Numbered from the stretch's first letter, positions 51,616 through 61,407 are shown. The stretch: 64,000 bases of DNA from Bin87 sp963663945 (GCA_963663945.1 OY760687.1:3534001-3598000), one strand, 5' to 3'. Notes: a model not told the origin generated them from the sequence alone. Program-made: numbers and translations.

Positions 51616-54030
51616 ATGCAGAATTCACGCATATTGCGGCTCTTGCCTGCGGCTTCTCTGCCGTGGCGAGCGATCTTCGCCGCCGGCGCCGTTGCCCTGC
51701 TGATGACGGTGGTTGCCGCGTGCGGAGGCGGGGAACCGGCGCCGGCCGCGCCGGCTGCTGCTCCGGCCGCCGGCGAGCAACCCACCGCTGCCGCCCCGGC
51801 CGCAGCTACCCAGGAAGCGATCACCCTGCAGGTGGTGTGCATCAACCGCACCCTTCGTCCCTGTGAACTGATCCGCGATTTCTACGCGCCCAACGTCAGT
51901 GAGCGCACCAACGGCGAGGTCACTATCGAAATCTCGTCGTACCCCGAGCTTGGACTCGCCGGCCCCGACACCATCCGGCTGGTCAACGACCAGACGCTGG
52001 AGTTCGCCGAGATCTACTCCGGTTACGTGGGCGGTGACCTTCCTATAATTGACGTGGGCAACCTCTGGGGACTCTCTCCCAGCAACGATGCTCACCTGGC
52101 CCTCACCGACGCCATCGAAGATGACATGATCCGCATCCTGCGGGATTCCACCGGTGGCGAGCCCATCTTCCGGGCCTACTATCCCAACCAGTACGTCTTC
52201 AGTCGCGAGCCTCTGCCCGACCTGGCGTCGTACAAGGACAAGAACATCCGCCAGCACAGCACCATCCTGGGTGACCTGCTGGCCGGCCTCGACGCCGAGG
52301 GTCAGTTCGTAGCGTTCGCCGACGTTTACACCGCCCTGGAACGCGGCGTTCTCGACGCTGGCATCACCGGCGGGACCCCCGGCTATGGCCAGCGCTGGTA
52401 TGAGGTCACCGACTACCTCTACGGGCCGATAGTAGGCTCCATTGGCGTGACCTACGTCACCGTCAACAGCGAAAAATGGAACGCCCTGAGCGCTGAAAAT
52501 CAAGCTATCCTCAAGGAAATCGGCCAGGACTACGAAGCCGAGAACCTCCGCCTGCTCAAGGCGGACTGGGATCCGGCCGGCATCAGCCTCAACGTCGAAG
52601 AGGGAATGGAATATTCCGACTTCCCGGACGACGTGAAGGCCCGCATGCGCGAGACTGCCCTGAACTCGATTATCCCCAACTGGGTGGAGCGCGCCGGCGG
52701 CCCCAGCTCCGAGGGCGTCCAGATCTTCAACGAGAAGGTTGGCCCCATCGTCGGCGTGGTCATCAACCCTGATGGTACCGCCAGCGAGACCGAGGCCATG
52801 ATGATGATGGACACAATCGATTGCGGCGATGACCGCGGCGTCGGCGAAGTCTGCATCAGCATCGTGGACTCGCCCACCGGCGAGAAGGAAGCCATCGCGT
52901 CCACGCAGTGCGACGGCGAAACCGCCGCCAGCGTGCCGGACAGCCACGGCGGCGGCAGCCCCTCCGGCTGGTCCTGCGGCGTGGAGAGCGACATCAACTT
53001 CAACCTGACCCCGCTGACCTCCTCCGGCGAAAGCTTCGAGTTCCAGATGGCCTGCATCAACCGCACCCTGGTCGACTGTGGCCTCGCCATCGGCAACTAC
53101 GCCGAAACCGAGGACATCGGCTTCGTGGAACGCGTCAAGCGTCGCACCAACGGTCAGGTCGTTTTTGAAATCTCATCCTTCCCCGAACTGGGCATCGCCG
53201 GTCCCGACTCGCTGCGCCTCATTGAGGACGGCACGCTGGACTCCGCCCAGATCTACTCCGGCTACGTCGGTGGGGACTTCCCCATCATGGACATGAGCAA
53301 CCTCTGGGGCCTCTTCGCCTCCCAGAAGGACCAGTTGGACGTCATTGACGCCATCCAGCCCAAGATGGCTGAGGTCACTGCTGAAAACGGCGGGATCCAG
53401 ATCGCCTACATGATGACGGCCCACAACTACATCTTTGCCAAGCCCCAGGTCGAAGGGCTCGAAGACCTCCAGGGTCTCAAGGTGCGCAGTCACAGCACCG
53501 TGCTCAGCGACCTGCTGTCCGGCATGGGCGCGGACCCGCAGTTCATCGCCTTCGCCGACGTGTACACCGCCCTGGAGCGCGGCGTCATCGACGGCGCCAT
53601 CTCCTGCGGCTCCTGTGGACACGGCCTGCGCTGGTATGAGGTGTCCGACTATCTCGTCGGCCCCATCGTTTCCGTGGGTCACAGCTGGTTCGCGGTCAAC
53701 ACCGAACGCTGGAACAAGATGCCCAAGGACCTCCAGAACATCGTTCTTGAGGAGGGAGGACGCCACGCCTACCTGAACCGCCAGCTCCTCTTCGAGCACT
53801 TCGCTCCCGATGCCATCGCGCAGAACGTGGAGCAGGGCATGCAGGCAGTGCCGTTCACGCCCGAGATGCAGGCTGCCCAGCGTAAGTCGGCCATCGAGAA
53901 CGTCGTTCCGGGCTGGGTCGATCGTGTCGGTGGTCCCACCTCCGAAGCGGCCGTAATCTTCAATGACGTGGTGGCCCCCATCGTCAAGGTGAAGATCAAC
54001 CCCGACGGCACGGCGTCGGCAACCGAATAG
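51616..54030 (+). CDS. TRAP transporter binding lipoprotein with two fused DctP domains
   Basis: An 804-residue lipoprotein. The lipobox ends at C36 ('LLMTVVAACGGG'), followed by an Ala/Pro linker. Domain 1 (about residues 69-394) and domain 2 (about 473-804) are both DctP-type TRAP solute-binding domains. Both start with a 'CINRT' segment and share 'ISSyPELGlAGPD', 'YSGYVGGDlPI', 'FvAFADVYTALERGV.DaGI' and 'P.WVeR.GGP.SE'. A Cys- and Gly-rich linker joins them. Family members normally have one domain of about 330 residues. GAGGGGGG precedes the ATG. The two permease genes follow at 54679 and 55436. Confidence 0.9.
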   Translation: MQNSRILRLLPAASLPWRAIFAAGAVALLMTVVAACGGGEPAPAAPAAAPAAGEQPTAAAPAAATQEAITLQVVCINRTLRPCELIRDFYAPNVSERTNGEVTIEISSYPELGLAGPDTIRLVNDQTLEFAEIYSGYVGGDLPIIDVGNLWGLSPSNDAHLALTDAIEDDMIRILRDSTGGEPIFRAYYPNQYVFSREPLPDLASYKDKNIRQHSTILGDLLAGLDAEGQFVAFADVYTALERGVLDAGITGGTPGYGQRWYEVTDYLYGPIVGSIGVTYVTVNSEKWNALSAENQAILKEIGQDYEAENLRLLKADWDPAGISLNVEEGMEYSDFPDDVKARMRETALNSIIPNWVERAGGPSSEGVQIFNEKVGPIVGVVINPDGTASETEAMMMMDTIDCGDDRGVGEVCISIVDSPTGEKEAIASTQCDGETAASVPDSHGGGSPSGWSCGVESDINFNLTPLTSSGESFEFQMACINRTLVDCGLAIGNYAETEDIGFVERVKRRTNGQVVFEISSFPELGIAGPDSLRLIEDGTLDSAQIYSGYVGGDFPIMDMSNLWGLFASQKDQLDVIDAIQPKMAEVTAENGGIQIAYMMTAHNYIFAKPQVEGLEDLQGLKVRSHSTVLSDLLSGMGADPQFIAFADVYTALERGVIDGAISCGSCGHGLRWYEVSDYLVGPIVSVGHSWFAVNTERWNKMPKDLQNIVLEEGGRHAYLNRQLLFEHFAPDAIAQNVEQGMQAVPFTPEMQAAQRKSAIENVVPGWVDRVGGPTSEAAVIFNDVVAPIVKVKINPDGTASATE

Positions 54031-54057
54031 CCGGAGCGCCGGCGACATTCGACATGC

Positions 54058-54085
54058 GCGGGGGCGGTTCACGAACCGCCCCCGC
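54058..54085 (+). terminator. Strong hairpin after the binding-protein gene
   Basis: A 13-bp inverted repeat GCGGGGGCGGTTC/GAACCGCCCCCGC (54058-54070 with 54073-54085). Only AGTATTTAATT follows. It likely reduces read-through into the permease genes or protects the mRNA 3' end. Confidence 0.65.
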
Positions 54086-54124
54086 AGTATTTAATTACGA
54101 ACCATGGAATTGCCTTTACGCTAA

Positions 54125-54451
54125 TTGTTATGGGATGCGATCCTGGCGGATCTCCAGGCCATCATCAGGGAGGAAGGTGAGCGCCACCAGCGCACTTCCC
54201 GCGACTGGGTCGAAACGATATGGGCCGAGGAAGGCATCCGCGAGAATACCGAGGGCGGCATGGAGTACGTCGAGTTTTCCCAGGAAATTAAGGACGCGCT
54301 GTTCCAGGCCGGCCGCAACAACGTGCTGCCCCGCTGGGTGGAGCGCACCGGAGGGCCCAACAGCGAAGCCGTCCAGATTGACAACGGGAAGGCCGCGCCC
54401 ATCATCGGCGTCCGCGTCGGCGCCGACGGTCAGGCGGAGGACATCCAGTAG
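54125..54451 (+). pseudogene. Remnant of a third DctP domain
   Basis: A 108-codon frame whose product lines up with the last ~100 residues of both DctP domains just upstream: 'ADLQAIIREEGERH', 'EGGMEYVEFS', 'NNVLPRWVERTGGPNSEAVQIDNGKAAPIIGVRV'. It lacks the first two thirds of the domain, a signal peptide and a ribosome site. It is most simply a leftover of an earlier third copy, either fused or free-standing. Confidence 0.8.
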
Positions 54452-54678
54452 CGCACAGCGCTGTTTCAGGGCCCTTCCATCTTCAGGCCGGGCTGGTAAA
54501 AGACCCACCGGATCGCGGCGAATTTCGCACTGGTTGACTTTTATCAGACCGGCCAATATAGTCCCATCTTGCGTGTCATTCGTGGGGATTTCTGCCCCTT
54601 TTTCGCCTTGTATCTCCAGCATTCGATGATTTGCCGGCGTATCGCTAAACATCATGGCCGGCTTACCGGAGGCGCCAG

Positions 54679-55350
54679 TTGACTACACAACCTGCGGCAA
54701 TCCCCACGCCGGTTTTGCTGACCCGATTGATCCATAAAATCGACGGCGCCCTGGACTGGGTCTACCGCGGTTTTGGATACGTCTGCGGGTCACTTTTGCT
54801 CCTTCTGGGTATCTACATCACCTACCAGGTGATAGTGCGCAAGCTGGGCGGCCCCATCCTGGGAAACCAGGAACTGGTGGGCGGCTACGTCCTGGCTTTC
54901 GCCGGAACCTGGGCGTTCTCCTACTCCCTGCGCACCGGATCCCACGTCCGGATTGATGTTCTGCTGCCCCTCTTTTCGCGAATCCACCCATATATGCGGT
55001 CGGCGGCGGACTGGCTGGCCCTCGGTTCCGTGGGCTTTTTCGGCCTTATCACGGCCATCAAGAGCTGGGAAGAGGTTGCCGAGTCCAAGTGCATCCGCAC
55101 CAACTCCGAAGGGATGTGCGAACCCGCCCTGGCGAACACCTATCTCATCGGCAACTTCCTGCCCGAACTCTGGATGTTCCAGATGATTGTCGCCGTGGGC
55201 TTCACCATGCTCGCTTTCACGTCTTTCCAGTGGATGCTGAGCATGATCCTGCGCGGCCTACTGGAGATCTGGCACAAGAACTCCGGCGGCGACGTGGCCG
55301 ATCTGGCAACTGACGCCGAGGTCCTGCAGGAAGCGGCTTCCGGCGTGTAG
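54679..55350 (+). CDS. TRAP transporter small permease (DctQ-like)
   Basis: A 223-residue membrane protein with four spans and the DctQ pattern ('GALDWVYRGFGYVCGSLLLLLGIYITYQVIVRKLGG', 'ELVGGYVLAFAGTWAFSYSLRTGSHVRIDVL'). The start is TTG at 54679, supported by GGAGG 7 nt upstream. It connects the binding protein to the large permease. The DctM gene follows after 85 bp. Confidence 0.92.
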   Translation: MTTQPAAIPTPVLLTRLIHKIDGALDWVYRGFGYVCGSLLLLLGIYITYQVIVRKLGGPILGNQELVGGYVLAFAGTWAFSYSLRTGSHVRIDVLLPLFSRIHPYMRSAADWLALGSVGFFGLITAIKSWEEVAESKCIRTNSEGMCEPALANTYLIGNFLPELWMFQMIVAVGFTMLAFTSFQWMLSMILRGLLEIWHKNSGGDVADLATDAEVLQEAASGV

Positions 55351-55435
55351 CCCTCCTGCTCCTTCCACCATAGCCCTTCCTACTCCACAGCAGCCGCCCA
55401 TCGGGCGGCCATCACTGCACGGAGGACCGTAAAAC

Positions 55436-57313
55436 ATGGCAATCATCACCGCTTTCAGCATGATGGGAGTTTTCTTCCTCATCGGATTGTACGTCGCCGG
55501 CGCTCTCGGAGTGCTGTCCCTGGTGATGATGCAGGCATTCTCCGATGCCCCGCTGTGGAACATCCTCGGCAACAAGGCGTGGGAGAGCAACACCAACTTC
55601 ATACTGGTTGCGGTGCCCCTCTTCCTGCTCATGGGCGAGCTGATGCTCCGCTCCGGCATGGGCGAGCGCATGTACGGGGCCCTCTCTCGTTGGCTTGTCT
55701 TCCTGCCCGGCGGCCTCCTCCACACCAACATCGCCTCCTGCGCCGTCTTCGCCGCGTGCTCCGGCTCCAGCGTAGCCACCTCCGCCACCATCAGCCGTGT
55801 TTCGCTGCCGTCCTTCCGACAGCGGGGCTACAGCGAGCGTCTCGTCATCGGCTCCCTCGCGGCCGGCGGAACTCTCGGCATCCTGATCCCGCCCAGCATC
55901 GGACTCATCATCTACGGTGTGCTGGTTGAGGAGTCCATCGGCCGTCTCTACATGGGCGGCTTCCTGCCCGGCTTCCTCCTCGCGTTCGTTATGATCCTGA
56001 TGATGGTCGTCACCTCGATCATATTTCCAACCACTGCGCCAATGGACGACGGAGTCCGCCGCCTCTACCGGGCCTGGTTCCACGGCATTGGTATCCGTCG
56101 CTACGACCAGGAACAAATGGCGACGCTCCTGCAGGAGCAGGCCACCGAAGCCCGCATAGCAAACGCCAACGACCGGGGCGATTATCGCCGCGGTCGGTCG
56201 GTCCTGTCCTACGGCGAGGCCGTTTCCGAGTGGCGGCGGATGCTCTTTGAAGCCCTCATCGGAATGATGTCTATAGTGCCGGTTCTGGCCATCATTTTTG
56301 TCGTGCTCGGTTCCATTTACACCGGCTGGGCCACGCCGACCGAAGCCGCCGCCCTCGGTGTGGTCGGTGCGTTGGTCGTCGCCATTGCCAACGAGTTGTA
56401 CCGCAAGATCAGCGACAACCGTACCGCGGTTATCCTGGTCGGCATCCTCCTGTTCCCGGTGGTGGTCTTTGCCTTGGACGACTACGTGCAGCAGCAGCGC
56501 GGTCGCCTGTCAGGTCTGTCCGCCACCCTGGTCATGCTGGGTTTCATCTTCTTCCCGGCGTGGTATCTGGCCATCTATTTCATCGGGAGCCAGGACCGGC
56601 TGCCGCCTCCCACTTACCAGAGCTGGAACCAGGCCCGTTCTGCGGTCCAGGGAATGTTGTTCGACGCCATCATCTCCACCGTTCGAACTTCGTCGATGAT
56701 CATGCTCATCGTCATGGCGGCGTTCACCCTGAGCTTCGCCTTCGCCCGTCTCGGCATCTCGCAGGATATCTCCGAGTGGATCACCGGCCTGAATCTCAAC
56801 GCCCTCCAGTTTGTCATCATCCTGGTGTTCTTCTACCTGCTGCTGGGTACCTTCATGGAAAGCTTTGCCATGCTGGTGACCACCATCCCGATTCTGGTGC
56901 CGTCGTTGGAAGCCGTGGGTGTGGATTTGGTGTGGTTCGGCATCATCATGGTGATCCTCGTCGAAGCCGCGCTCATCAGCCCGCCCGAGGGCATCAACCT
57001 CTATATCCTCCACGGCGTGAGACAGGACGTGGACCAGCAGATGGCGGAACAAACCGCCGCGGCCCAGGAGGCTTTACGAGAAAGCACGATCACCGACGTG
57101 TATATCGGAGTCTTACCGTTCATGGGCTGCATGGCTTTGGTGATAGCACTATTGTTCGCTTTCCCGGACATTGCCCTGTGGGCGCCGTGCGTCATCTACG
57201 ACGACCCAACCCGCGATTTTCTGCAATCGGTCAACGTTGAGCGGGACGCGGCCGGATTCTGGGAACAGATCCAATTCTGCTCATCAGAGTTCCGCCCCAG
57301 AGCCTACGAGTAG
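55436..57313 (+). CDS. TRAP transporter large permease (DctM-like), long form
   Basis: The ion-coupled channel subunit. 'FAACSGSSVATSATISRVSLPSFRQRGYSERLVIGSLAAGGTLGILIPPSIGLIIYGVL' is the diagnostic DctM segment. At 625 residues it is much longer than the usual ~430. The extra sequence includes a charged cytoplasmic loop (about nt 56070-56240) and additional hydrophobic spans in the middle (about nt 56390-56600). GGAGG precedes the ATG. With the fused binding protein and DctQ it forms a complete TRAP system. Confidence 0.92.
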   Translation: MAIITAFSMMGVFFLIGLYVAGALGVLSLVMMQAFSDAPLWNILGNKAWESNTNFILVAVPLFLLMGELMLRSGMGERMYGALSRWLVFLPGGLLHTNIASCAVFAACSGSSVATSATISRVSLPSFRQRGYSERLVIGSLAAGGTLGILIPPSIGLIIYGVLVEESIGRLYMGGFLPGFLLAFVMILMMVVTSIIFPTTAPMDDGVRRLYRAWFHGIGIRRYDQEQMATLLQEQATEARIANANDRGDYRRGRSVLSYGEAVSEWRRMLFEALIGMMSIVPVLAIIFVVLGSIYTGWATPTEAAALGVVGALVVAIANELYRKISDNRTAVILVGILLFPVVVFALDDYVQQQRGRLSGLSATLVMLGFIFFPAWYLAIYFIGSQDRLPPPTYQSWNQARSAVQGMLFDAIISTVRTSSMIMLIVMAAFTLSFAFARLGISQDISEWITGLNLNALQFVIILVFFYLLLGTFMESFAMLVTTIPILVPSLEAVGVDLVWFGIIMVILVEAALISPPEGINLYILHGVRQDVDQQMAEQTAAAQEALRESTITDVYIGVLPFMGCMALVIALLFAFPDIALWAPCVIYDDPTRDFLQSVNVERDAAGFWEQIQFCSSEFRPRAYE

Positions 57314-57349
57314 GGTTGATCCGGTCACCTGACCGATTCAGTCCGTTGC

Positions 57350-57380
57350 CGCGCCCCTGCTCGCATACTGCAGGGGCGCG
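57350..57380 (+). terminator. Hairpin after TRAP operon
   Basis: CGCGCCCCTGC (57350-57360) pairs with GCAGGGGCGCG (57370-57380). The T-tract after it is weak (TTCGGTT). Confidence 0.6.
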
Positions 57381-57519
57381 TTCGGTTGCTGGCGTGACAT
57401 CGGGAACGAATGAGCAGGTCGCAATCGAAATGGACCTGCCCAATCAATATGCCAATTGGCGATTGGCTGCAGCGCATGCCATTGACCGCATCCGTCTGCC
57501 GCATTAGCATACCCCCGCC

Positions 57520-58248
57520 ATGTACGCACTTATCCTCGCCGGCGGAAAAGGCGAACGCCTTCGTCCCTTGACCGATACTTTGCCCAAGCCCATGATCCCT
57601 CTGTGTGGTCGCCCGATCCTGTGGCACCAGGTGCAGTGGTTGCGTGAAGCCGGCGTCACCGACGTTGTCTTCCTGGTTGGCCATTTGGCTGACGCCGTGC
57701 GGGACTTTTTCGGCGACGGAGGTCATCTCGGGATTCGCGCTCACTACAGCTACGAAGATGTTCCCCTCGGGCGTGGCGGCGCGCTGCGACAGGGTCTGGC
57801 CACCCTGCCCGGTGACGATGGCCCGGTGATCGCCACCAACGGCGATGTCATCACCGACGCGCCGCTGGCGGAGCTTATTGCCGACTACCATTCCCGTCGT
57901 GCACAGAACGAGGACCACCTTGCCACCATCCTCACCGTCCCAATGACCAGCCCCTACGGCATCGTGGACACCGGCGCGAACGGCACCGTGAAGCAGTTCC
58001 GCGAAAAGGCGGTCCTTCCCTACGCCATCAACGGCGGCGTCTACATTCTGCACCCCGCCATCCGTGGCCTGCTGCCCGAGCTGGGTGACCACGAGAACAG
58101 CACCTTCCCGGCCCTGGCAGCCGGGGGCCGCATGTCCGCCGTGTCCTCCAGCGCCTTCTGGCGCAGCGTGGATTCCCCCAAGGACCTGCGCGAAGCCGAG
58201 GAGTATCTGGCTGGCGTGGTTGCCAACCCGGTGGAGGCTACCTCGTGA
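57520..58248 (+). CDS. Sugar-1-phosphate nucleotidyltransferase
   Basis: A 242-residue NDP-sugar pyrophosphorylase. The start 'MYALILAGGKGERLRPLTDTLPKPMIPLCGRPIL' contains the nucleotide-binding GGxGxRLxPLT and the catalytic Lys in 'KPM'. 'NGDVI' supplies the metal Asp. It would make an activated sugar such as GDP-mannose or a dTDP/UDP-glucose-like donor; specificity is not readable. Its stop overlaps the start of the MoxR gene. Confidence 0.9.
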   Translation: MYALILAGGKGERLRPLTDTLPKPMIPLCGRPILWHQVQWLREAGVTDVVFLVGHLADAVRDFFGDGGHLGIRAHYSYEDVPLGRGGALRQGLATLPGDDGPVIATNGDVITDAPLAELIADYHSRRAQNEDHLATILTVPMTSPYGIVDTGANGTVKQFREKAVLPYAINGGVYILHPAIRGLLPELGDHENSTFPALAAGGRMSAVSSSAFWRSVDSPKDLREAEEYLAGVVANPVEATS

Positions 58249-59198
58249 TCACGGCCGCCCAGGCACAGCAGATCGCGGACACCGCCGCCCGGATCCGCGA
58301 AAACGTCCAGCTGGCCATCGTGGGCAAGGACGAGGTCATCGAGTACACGCTGGCCGCCCTCTTCAGCGCCGGGCACATTCTGGTTGAGGACGTCCCAGGC
58401 ATCGGCAAGACCACCCTGGCCCGTTCCCTGGCCTACTCGCTGGACTGCGAATTCCGCCGCATCCAGTTCACGCCCGACCTGATGCCGTCCGACATCACTG
58501 GCATCCACTACTACAACCAGCATAACGGCGAGTTCGAGTTCCGCCCCGGCCCGGTCATCTCCCAGGTCGTTCTGGCCGACGAAATCAACCGCGCGACCCC
58601 CAGGACCCAGTCCGCGCTGCTGGAAGCCATGGCCGAACGACAGGTCACCGTCGACCAGGACACTGTGCTGTTGCCCGCGCCTTTCCTGGTGCTGGCGACC
58701 CAGAACCCCATCGAGCTGGAGGGCACCTTCCCGTTGCCCGAGGCCCAGATCGACCGGTTCCTTCTCCGCCTGCGCCTGGGCTACCCCTCGGAGGATGACG
58801 AGACCGCGATGCTCGAGCGGTTCGAGGACGCCGACCCGTTGACCTCGCTACAGCCCGTGGCCTCCGCCGACGATGTTCTGCGCATCCAGGGGTTGGTCCG
58901 CCAGGTCTATATGGATCCCGTCCTGCGGGATTATCTGGTACGGGTGATCCGCGCCACCCGCGAGCATCCCGACGTGGAGCTTGGCGCCAGCCCCCGCGCC
59001 ACTCTCGGCCTCTACCGCTGCGCCCAGGCGTTGGCTGGCATTCGCGGCCAGGAATACGTCACCCCCGACGACATCAAGACCCTGGCCACCCCAGCCCTGG
59101 CGCACCGCGTCATCCTCAAGAGCATGGCCCGCCTGCGCGAGCGCAGCCAGGAATCGGTCGTCAACGAAGTCCTGGAAGCCCAGTCAGTGCCGGTTTAA
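58245..59198 (+). CDS. MoxR-family AAA+ ATPase
   Basis: A 317-residue ATPase from a GTG that overlaps the preceding stop codon, so translation is coupled. Walker A is 'EDVPGIGKTTLARSLA', Walker B is 'VVLADEINRATPRTQSALLEAM', sensor 1 lies in 'VLATQNPIE', and the C-terminal helical lid is present. MoxR proteins act as chaperone-like factors for assembly of enzyme complexes or surface proteins. No von Willebrand (BatA-like) partner gene is in this window, which is unusual. Confidence 0.93.
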   Translation: MITAAQAQQIADTAARIRENVQLAIVGKDEVIEYTLAALFSAGHILVEDVPGIGKTTLARSLAYSLDCEFRRIQFTPDLMPSDITGIHYYNQHNGEFEFRPGPVISQVVLADEINRATPRTQSALLEAMAERQVTVDQDTVLLPAPFLVLATQNPIELEGTFPLPEAQIDRFLLRLRLGYPSEDDETAMLERFEDADPLTSLQPVASADDVLRIQGLVRQVYMDPVLRDYLVRVIRATREHPDVELGASPRATLGLYRCAQALAGIRGQEYVTPDDIKTLATPALAHRVILKSMARLRERSQESVVNEVLEAQSVPV

Positions 59199-59375
59199 TT
59201 GCGTCTCGGGTTGGGAGACTGAACGGGGACGCCGCACCTGGCGGCGACACACCGGCGAGAGCGCGGGTTAGCAATTCTTCTCGCGTTGCGTAATACCCCA
59301 CCCCTGCGTAAAATTGGGCATCCTCATGGCGCGTCACCTTGTCCGGTCGCCCGAAGTGATCCACAGGAGCATAAA

Positions 59376-59606
59376 TTGACTACCACCAACGACACCGAAA
59401 TCATCCTCTACACCCACCCCGACTGCCCCTTCTCCGCGCAGGCCAAGATGCACTACCGCCGCCAGCGCGTGGCCTACACTGAGATCGACGTTTCCAAGCA
59501 GCCCGACCAGGTGCCGGCCCTCCTCGAGCTCTCCGGCGGCGAGCGGATCACCCCCATCATCGTCGAGAACGGCGTCGTCACCATTGGCTTCGACGGCGGA
59601 TATTGA
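59376..59606 (+). CDS. Glutaredoxin-like protein, CxxS type
   Basis: A 76-residue thioredoxin-fold protein from a TTG start with AGGAG upstream. The active site is C17-P-F-S ('THPDCPFSAQAK'), the single-cysteine form, and the cis-Pro is in 'GGERITPIIVENGVVTIGFDGGY'. UAS-type or NrdH-like glutaredoxins have similar length. A role in thiol reduction or iron-sulfur handling is likely. A small hairpin (59619-59635) follows. Confidence 0.85.
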   Translation: MTTTNDTEIILYTHPDCPFSAQAKMHYRRQRVAYTEIDVSKQPDQVPALLELSGGERITPIIVENGVVTIGFDGGY

Positions 59607-59666
59607 GACTTCTAGCCTCGGGGCCGTGGGCCCCGTAAATCCCGGCAAAATAACGACATTGCTCCA

Positions 59667-59695
59667 TTGCATTAATGGAACGCACGTGCTAAACT
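59667..59695 (+). promoter_or_regulatory. Probable recA promoter
   Basis: TTGCAT (59667-59672), a 17-bp spacer and TAAACT (59690-59695), 37 bp before the recA start. A sequence GGAACGCACGTGCT lies inside the spacer and could be an SOS operator half-site, but it is not a clean palindrome of any LexA box I know. Confidence 0.5.
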
Positions 59696-59732
59696 TCCCG
59701 TAAGTGCAAACCAGCCGTGCGGGAGGCTAACG

Positions 59733-60848
59733 ATGGCGATCAACCCCGAAACCCTGAATCTCGACAAGAACAAGCTGGCCTCACTCGAGGTCGCCCTGGG
59801 CCGTATTGAAAAAGACCACGGCAAGGGCGCGGTGATGCGCGGTGACGAGCAGGTCTCCCACCTCATCACCAACGTCATTCCCACCGGCTCACTGTCCCTG
59901 GACATGGCCCTGGGCGTCGGCGGCCTGCCCCGCGGCCGTGTTACCGAGATCTACGGCGGGGAATCGGCCGGCAAGTCCACCCTTGCCATCCACATCATGG
60001 CCGAGACCCAGCGCATGGGCGGCCTCGCCGCCTACATCGACGCTGAACACGCCCTGGATCCGCACTACGCCACCACCTGTGGCCTTGACCTGAACAACCT
60101 GCTCATCTCCCAGCCCGACTCCGCCGAGCAGGCGCTGGACATCACCGAGAAGCTGGTCAGCAGCGGCGCCGTTGACGCCGTCGTCATCGACAGCGTCGCC
60201 GCCCTGGTTCCGCAGGCCGAGATCGAAGGAGACATGGGCGACGTCCACGTCGGCATGCAGGCCAGGCTCATGTCCCAGGCCCTCCGCAAGCTCACCGCCA
60301 CCATCAACCGTTCCCGCACAGCGGTCGTTTTCATCAACCAGATTCGCGAGAAGATCGGCATCAGCTACGGCAGCCCCGAGGTCACCCCCGGCGGCCGGGC
60401 CCTCAAGTTCTACAGTTCCGTCCGTATCGACCTGCGCCGCAGCGAGTCGCTGAAGCAAGGGTCGGAGATCATCGGCAGTCGTGTCCGCGCTCGCATCGTC
60501 AAGAACAAGGTCGCGGCTCCCTTCCGCGTTGCCGAGTTCGACATCATGTTCAACCAGGGCATCAGCAAGATGGGTGACCTGCTGGACATTGGCGTGAACC
60601 AGAACATCATCAAAAAGGCCGGCGCTTTCTATTCCTACGGCGAGACCCGCCTGGGACAGGGACGTGAAAACTCCAAGAACTTCCTCCTGGAGCACGGCGA
60701 AATCGCCGACGAGATCGAGGCCCTCATCCGCGGTGACCAGGTGGCTGATGAAGAGCCCATCGACGGCGAGAGCAACGGCCACCTGAACGGAACCGCTGCC
60801 GACGCTGCCGCCTACATCGCCAACCCCGACTCGGTCAGCCTGAACTAG
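59733..60848 (+). CDS. recA: Recombinase RecA
   Basis: Strand-exchange protein for homologous recombination and SOS induction, 371 residues. Walker A is 'EIYGGESAGKSTLAIH'. The family segments 'YIDAEHALDPHYA', 'LLISQPDSAEQALDI', 'VVIDSVAALVPQAEIEGDMGD.HVG.QARLMSQALRKLT' and 'VFINQIREKIG' are all intact. GGGAGG precedes the ATG. The recX gene follows 39 bp later. Confidence 0.98.
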   Translation: MAINPETLNLDKNKLASLEVALGRIEKDHGKGAVMRGDEQVSHLITNVIPTGSLSLDMALGVGGLPRGRVTEIYGGESAGKSTLAIHIMAETQRMGGLAAYIDAEHALDPHYATTCGLDLNNLLISQPDSAEQALDITEKLVSSGAVDAVVIDSVAALVPQAEIEGDMGDVHVGMQARLMSQALRKLTATINRSRTAVVFINQIREKIGISYGSPEVTPGGRALKFYSSVRIDLRRSESLKQGSEIIGSRVRARIVKNKVAAPFRVAEFDIMFNQGISKMGDLLDIGVNQNIIKKAGAFYSYGETRLGQGRENSKNFLLEHGEIADEIEALIRGDQVADEEPIDGESNGHLNGTAADAAAYIANPDSVSLN

Positions 60849-60887
60849 TCATTATCCATCACGCTCGACTGGCCGGACTGATAGCTC

Positions 60888-61364
60888 ATGTCGGATGCCT
60901 ACACTGACGCGCTGCAGGTGGCGCTGCGGTACGTCAGTTTCAAGCCTCGAACCGTGGCCGAGGTCCGGCGGCGCGTCGGGCGCGATTTTGAACAGCCCGT
61001 AGTCGAACAGGCGCTGGACTCCCTCAAACGGTACGGGTACCTGGATGACGCCGAGTTCGCCCAGCAGTGGCGCAACAGCCGTGACCGCCGCAAACCTCGC
61101 GGCGCCTCGCTGATCCGTCGTGAACTGCGCGGCAAGGGCGTGGCCGAGCCCATAATCGAGGATGCCCTGGACGGCCTCGACGAGACCGATGCCGCCTATC
61201 GTGCCGCAGGGCGGCGCGCCGAACGTTTGCTTGCTCGAGGCGCAATACCCTATGCGGACTTCCACCGCAAGATGTGGGACTACCTGCAGCGTCGCGGCTT
61301 TCGCTCTGGCGTCACCCGCGATACGGTCCGTCGCCTCTGGGCGGAACACGCTCCGGCGGTGTGA
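60888..61364 (+). CDS. recX: Regulatory protein RecX
   Basis: A 158-residue three-helix-repeat protein that modulates RecA filaments. 'ALQVALRYVSFKPRTVAEVRRRV' and 'LDSLKRYGYLDDAEFAQQWRNSR....PRGASLIRRELRGKGV' are typical. Its position right after recA is the standard arrangement. Confidence 0.92.
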   Translation: MSDAYTDALQVALRYVSFKPRTVAEVRRRVGRDFEQPVVEQALDSLKRYGYLDDAEFAQQWRNSRDRRKPRGASLIRRELRGKGVAEPIIEDALDGLDETDAAYRAAGRRAERLLARGAIPYADFHRKMWDYLQRRGFRSGVTRDTVRRLWAEHAPAV

Positions 61365-61407
61365 AGTAGTCCGACGTCGACTGCTGTGGGGAGGATCCCG
61401 TCTGGCC

